A stretch of 8,591 bases of DNA, taken from positions 1 through 8,591 of the forward strand of contig CAZYPX010000081.1 of the NCBI GenBank assembly GCA_964649675.1, written 5' to 3'. Every line of letters starts with the position of its first letter. Position 1 is the stretch's first letter. The position numbers and the translations under genes were made by a program. This DNA is from CAZVCG01 sp964649675. Its GTDB lineage: Bacteria; Pseudomonadota; Alphaproteobacteria; UBA9219. Positions 5,526-8,591 of the stretch are shown here, one piece after another. The notes beneath the pieces are model-generated. The model did no database searches, was not told where the DNA came from, and saw only the letters and a list, made by a program, of their open reading frames with translations.

Positions 5526-7037
5526 ATGGAATTGTTGCAAGTTGCCGACGCCGTGGCCCGCGAAAAAGGCATTGAACGCGACGAAGTTCTTGTCGCGATG
5601 GAGCAGGCTTATCAAAAAGCCGGCCGCGCGAAATACGGGTATGAACACGACATCAGGGCTTTCATCGACCGGAAATCCGGCGAAGTCCGTCTGCAACGGT
5701 ATCTGGAAGTGGCCGAGCCCGTCGAAAACGAGTTTACGCAAATAACGCTTAAGGCCGCGAAGAAGAGCAATCCCGACATCAAGATCGGCGAGTTTATCAT
5801 TGACGACCTGCCGCCCATCGACCTTGGCCGCATCGCGGCGCAAACCGCGAAGCAGGTCATCGTGCAAAAGGTCCGCGAGGCCGAACGTCATCGCCAGTTT
5901 GTGGAATACCGCGACCGCGTCGGCGAAATTGTCAGCGGCACCGTCAAGCGCGTGGAGTACGGCAACGTCACCGTCGAGCTCGGCCGCGCCGAGGCGATTT
6001 TGCGCCGCGACGAGTCGCTGCCCCGCGAGCATTTCAAGAACGGCGATCGCGTGCGCGCTTACATCTACGATGTGCGCGAAGAGCAGCGCGGCCCCCAGAT
6101 TTTTCTCTCGCGCACGCATCCGTTGTTTATGGCCAAGCTGTTCGCGCAGGAAGTGCCCGAAATCTATGACGGCATCATCGAGATCAAATCCGTGGCCCGC
6201 GATCCGGGCAGCCGCGCCAAGATCGCCGTCGTGTCGAACGACAGCTCCATCGATCCCGTCGGCGCGTGCGTCGGCATGCGCGGAAGTCGCGTGCAGGCCG
6301 TCGTCGGCGAACTGCAGGGCGAAAAGATCGACATTATCCCCTGGTCCATGGATCCCGCGACGTTCGTGGTCAACGCGCTCGCGCCCGCCGAGGTCAGCAA
6401 GGTCGTCCTTGACGAAGACTCCCAACGCATGGATGTGGTCGTTCCTGACGAACAGCTTTCGCTTGCCATTGGGCGCCGTGGGCAGAATGTCCGTCTTGCG
6501 TCGATGCTCACGGGTTGGGACATCGACATCCTGACCGAAAAGGAAGAATCCGAACGTCGTCAGGAAGAGCTTAAGACGCGCACGTCTCTCTTCATCGAAG
6601 CGCTTTCGGTTGACGACGTTATCGCGCACCTGCTGGTGAGCGAGGGCTTTACGCGCGTCGAGCAGATCGCCGAGACGCCGACCGACGAGTTGGCCGAGAT
6701 CGAAGGTTTTGACATCGAAGTGGCTGGCGAATTACAGCAACGCGCCCGTTCGTGGCTCGCGGAAACCGCCGCAAAGCTCGAGATGCGCCGCGTTGAACTC
6801 GGCGTGACGGACGAAGTTTTGGGCCTGCCCGGGATGACGCCGGAAATGGCCATCAAGCTTGGCGAAAAGGACGTCAAAACGCTGGACGACGTGGGCGATC
6901 TTGCGAGCGACGAGCTGCGCGACATTATCGGAGGCGACGACCTGACGGAAAGCAAGGCCAACGAGATCATTATGGCCGCGCGCGCGCACTGGTTTGCGGA
7001 CGAATCCCCCGCCGCTCCCGATCAACCGCAACAATGA
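5526..7037 (+). CDS. nusA: Transcription termination/antitermination protein NusA
   Basis: NusA binds RNA polymerase and nascent RNA, promotes hairpin pausing and intrinsic termination, and takes part in antitermination. The 503 residues show the full order: N-terminal polymerase-binding domain (about 1-125, beginning MELLQVADAVAREK), S1 domain (about 131-198, with GTVKRVEYGNVTVELG), KH1 with GMRG (250-253), KH2 with GRRG (316-319) in the block LSLAIGRRGQNVRLAS, then two C-terminal acidic helical repeat regions (about 355-420 and 425-490). That length and the paired repeats fit proteobacterial NusA. ATG 5526 is preferred to TTG 5520 on SD spacing. The 15-bp gap to the next gene implies cotranscription with ylxR and infB. 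The structured leader suggests it is not expressed only by read-through from rimP. Confidence 0.98.
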   Translation: MELLQVADAVAREKGIERDEVLVAMEQAYQKAGRAKYGYEHDIRAFIDRKSGEVRLQRYLEVAEPVENEFTQITLKAAKKSNPDIKIGEFIIDDLPPIDLGRIAAQTAKQVIVQKVREAERHRQFVEYRDRVGEIVSGTVKRVEYGNVTVELGRAEAILRRDESLPREHFKNGDRVRAYIYDVREEQRGPQIFLSRTHPLFMAKLFAQEVPEIYDGIIEIKSVARDPGSRAKIAVVSNDSSIDPVGACVGMRGSRVQAVVGELQGEKIDIIPWSMDPATFVVNALAPAEVSKVVLDEDSQRMDVVVPDEQLSLAIGRRGQNVRLASMLTGWDIDILTEKEESERRQEELKTRTSLFIEALSVDDVIAHLLVSEGFTRVEQIAETPTDELAEIEGFDIEVAGELQQRARSWLAETAAKLEMRRVELGVTDEVLGLPGMTPEMAIKLGEKDVKTLDDVGDLASDELRDIIGGDDLTESKANEIIMAARAHWFADESPAAPDQPQQ

Positions 7038-7052
7038 GGTACGGAACGGCTC

Positions 7053-7742
7053 ATGAACACGGCTTTGGCCACGGCACACGACGAAAAAGGTTCGCGCGGC
7101 GTCCCCGCTGCCATGCGGACGGCGGAATCGCGCGCCTCCAAAGACGAAGAGAGCGTTCGTAAATGCCTCGTGACCGGCGAGACTAAGCCGAAAGAAAGCC
7201 TGATCCGCTTTGTCGTCGATCCCTCGGGGAACGTCGTTCCCGACGTGGCGGAGCGATTGCCGGGGCGCGGCCTGTGGGTAAGCGCTGATGCCGGAGCGTT
7301 GAATCAGGCCGTCGCGAAAAAGCTTTTTGCGCGCGCGGCGCGCAAGCCGGTTTTTATTGCGTCCGATCTTTTGCGGCAGGTGCAGAACCTTTTGTCACGC
7401 CGCTGTTGCGATGTTTTGGGGTTAGTCCGCAAGGCTGGCGCCGCAGTCGTGGGACAGAATCCTATCGAAGAAGAACTTCATAAGGGGCGTTTGGCGTGGG
7501 CTCTTGTGTCCGCCGATGCCGGAAGCGATGTCCTGAAAAAGCTTGGGTCGGCCGAAATCGTCCGTTGCGGATTTTCGGCTGATTTTCTTGGGCAAGCCTT
7601 GGGCCGTGGGCGTACGCCTGCCGTCGGTTTGCGGCCGCACCGTTTGACGGCGCTGCTGCGCAAGGAGCTGGCGCGTCGGCAAGGCGTCGGGGAAGCGGGC
7701 GATTTTGTTAATAATGAAGCCATGAATGGCGGGAAGACATGA
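7053..7742 (+). CDS. ylxR: YlxR (DUF448) / L7Ae-like fused RNA-binding protein
   Basis: This 229-residue protein joins two RNA-binding modules. After a variable N-terminus (1-34), the YlxR/DUF448 domain spans about 35-100, with RKCLVTGE (36-43), the IRFVVDPSG strand and LPGRGLWV (69-76). The second part (about 113-200) resembles the L7Ae/L30e-like fold, with CDVLGLVRKAGAAVVGQ, the ALVSADAG strand and a GQALGRG segment. In Gram-positive genomes these are often two adjacent small genes (ylxR and ylxQ); in alphaproteobacteria they are commonly one. YlxR has been described as an RNA-binding or regulatory factor; the exact role in this group is unclear. A GAGG (7036-7039) lies 13 bases before ATG 7053. 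It ends in an ATGA overlap with infB, so translation is coupled. Confidence 0.93.
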   Translation: MNTALATAHDEKGSRGVPAAMRTAESRASKDEESVRKCLVTGETKPKESLIRFVVDPSGNVVPDVAERLPGRGLWVSADAGALNQAVAKKLFARAARKPVFIASDLLRQVQNLLSRRCCDVLGLVRKAGAAVVGQNPIEEELHKGRLAWALVSADAGSDVLKKLGSAEIVRCGFSADFLGQALGRGRTPAVGLRPHRLTALLRKELARRQGVGEAGDFVNNEAMNGGKT

Positions 7743-8591
7743 CCGAGAAAGAGCCGAAAAAGATACTGAGCCTAGGCGCGAAAAAGCCGACGCTGGAGCT
7801 TAAAAAGCCCGTCAAGACCGAAGGCGGGGCCGCCGGATCCGTGCGCCAAAGCTTTTCGCATGGCCGGTCGAAGACCGTGGCCGTGGAGGTCAAGCGCAAG
7901 CGCGACGCGTCGTCTTCGGTCGACGTCAAGTCCGCTCAGGCGACGGTGCGCGGACCCGAGCCCGGAACGACGGTCAGCGTGAACGAGCGCGGACGCGCGA
8001 CAAGCGCGGTCATTCGTCAGCTTACGCAAGAGGAACGCGAGGCGCGGCTTCGCGCGTTGCGCGGCGCGGCGCTAGAAAGCGAACAAAAACGCGAACGCCC
8101 CGAGGGCGCGGCGGACGGACTTCCGCTTGTTTCCGAGCAGACCCTTTCCGAACACGAAGAGCCTTTGTTGACGGAACGCGAAAGGCTGCGTCTTCGCGAA
8201 ATTGAGGAACTTCAGCTCATTCAGGATCAAGAGCGCGCCGAAAACGAGCGCCGCAAGATTGAAGACGAGCAAAGAGCTCAAGCGCGTAAGCTCGCTTCTG
8301 GGCGGGCCGGTGAAACCGATCGCATGCGCAGCGCGACCCAGATCGGCGACATCACCGGCAACAAAGATGCGGCTTTGGTGCGGCGCGGGCAGCTGGCCGA
8401 CGAAGGCGAAGAGGGTGCGCGGCGAGGCAAAGGAAACCGCGTTCCCGTTCCGCCGCGTCGGGGCAGTGCCGACCGTCGGCGTTCCGGAAAACTGACCGTG
8501 GCGCAAGCTTTGTCGGATGACGAGACCGGCGGCCGCCGCCGCTCTTTGGCGTCCATTCGCCGCCGTATCGAGCGCGAGAAGCGTCAGGCCA
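7739..8591 (+). CDS. infB: Translation initiation factor IF-2, 5' part
   Basis: IF-2 is the GTPase that brings initiator tRNA to the 30S subunit and drives 50S joining. Only the first 284 codons are present; the frame is open to the window end, so the G domain lies beyond it. Residues 1-55 (MTEKEPKKILSLG, then the block VRQSFSHGRSKTV at 35-47 followed by KRKR) match the alphaproteobacterial IF-2 N-terminus. A long charged Glu/Arg/Gln-rich helical stretch (about 95-200) follows, then the conserved block SGKLTVAQALSDDE (249-262) and RRRSLASIRRR. ATG 7739 overlaps the ylxR stop as ATGA, with GGGAAG at 7731-7736 only 2 bases upstream, so coupling rather than a well-placed SD probably drives initiation. 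Confidence 0.97.
   Translation, partial: MTEKEPKKILSLGAKKPTLELKKPVKTEGGAAGSVRQSFSHGRSKTVAVEVKRKRDASSSVDVKSAQATVRGPEPGTTVSVNERGRATSAVIRQLTQEEREARLRALRGAALESEQKRERPEGAADGLPLVSEQTLSEHEEPLLTERERLRLREIEELQLIQDQERAENERRKIEDEQRAQARKLASGRAGETDRMRSATQIGDITGNKDAALVRRGQLADEGEEGARRGKGNRVPVPPRRGSADRRRSGKLTVAQALSDDETGGRRRSLASIRRRIEREKRQA

Noticed and set aside
5373..6629. Minus-strand ORF of 418 codons
   Set aside because: Antisense to nusA and its leader, including the terminator. No recognisable domain.
8202..8495. 97-codon + strand ORF
   Set aside because: Out of frame inside the IF-2 N-terminal region, whose own frame is open and conserved on both sides.

Overview
This window reads as a stretch of housekeeping chromosome from an alphaproteobacterium, probably Rhodospirillales-like. 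It is GC-rich by eye. The support is protein character: the N-terminal blocks of IF-2 (residues 35-44 and 249-258), the YlxR/L7Ae-like fused protein, the TrmB N-terminal motif and the chemoreceptor tip sequence are all of alphaproteobacterial type. All recognised genes lie on the + strand. The genus cannot be fixed from the sequence alone.

Layout. Positions 1-839 hold the 3' part of metK (S-adenosylmethionine synthetase). It is followed directly by trmB (tRNA m7G46 methyltransferase, a SAM user), whose conserved N-terminus is encoded upstream of its first TTG codon and so appears to start at a CTG overlapping the metK stop. Next comes a comF-type phosphoribosyltransferase (1581-2324) and a two-TM methyl-accepting chemotaxis protein (2424-4010). 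A 228-bp gap (4011-4238) carries an unusual set of direct and inverted repeats around a consensus-like -35 box. From 4239 the translation/transcription cluster begins: rimP, a small unrecognised single-TM protein (4831-5223), nusA, ylxR/L7Ae fusion, and the 5' part of infB, which runs off the window.

How it works together. rimP-nusA-ylxR-infB is a widely conserved cluster for 30S maturation, elongation/termination control and translation initiation. The ylxR stop and infB start overlap (ATGA), so they are translationally coupled. metK and trmB are linked by SAM production and use. comF and the chemoreceptor separate trmB from rimP and have no evident functional tie to either block. A membrane-protein gene also separates rimP from nusA, and the 302-bp region before nusA holds its own promoter candidate, an intrinsic terminator, a strong Shine-Dalgarno with a 7-codon ORF, and three hairpins. 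nusA therefore looks separately controlled, possibly by attenuation.

No mobile element, CRISPR array, rRNA or tRNA was found. I see no new multi-gene system. The points most worth following are the nusA leader, the repeat cluster before rimP, and the apparent CTG start of trmB.
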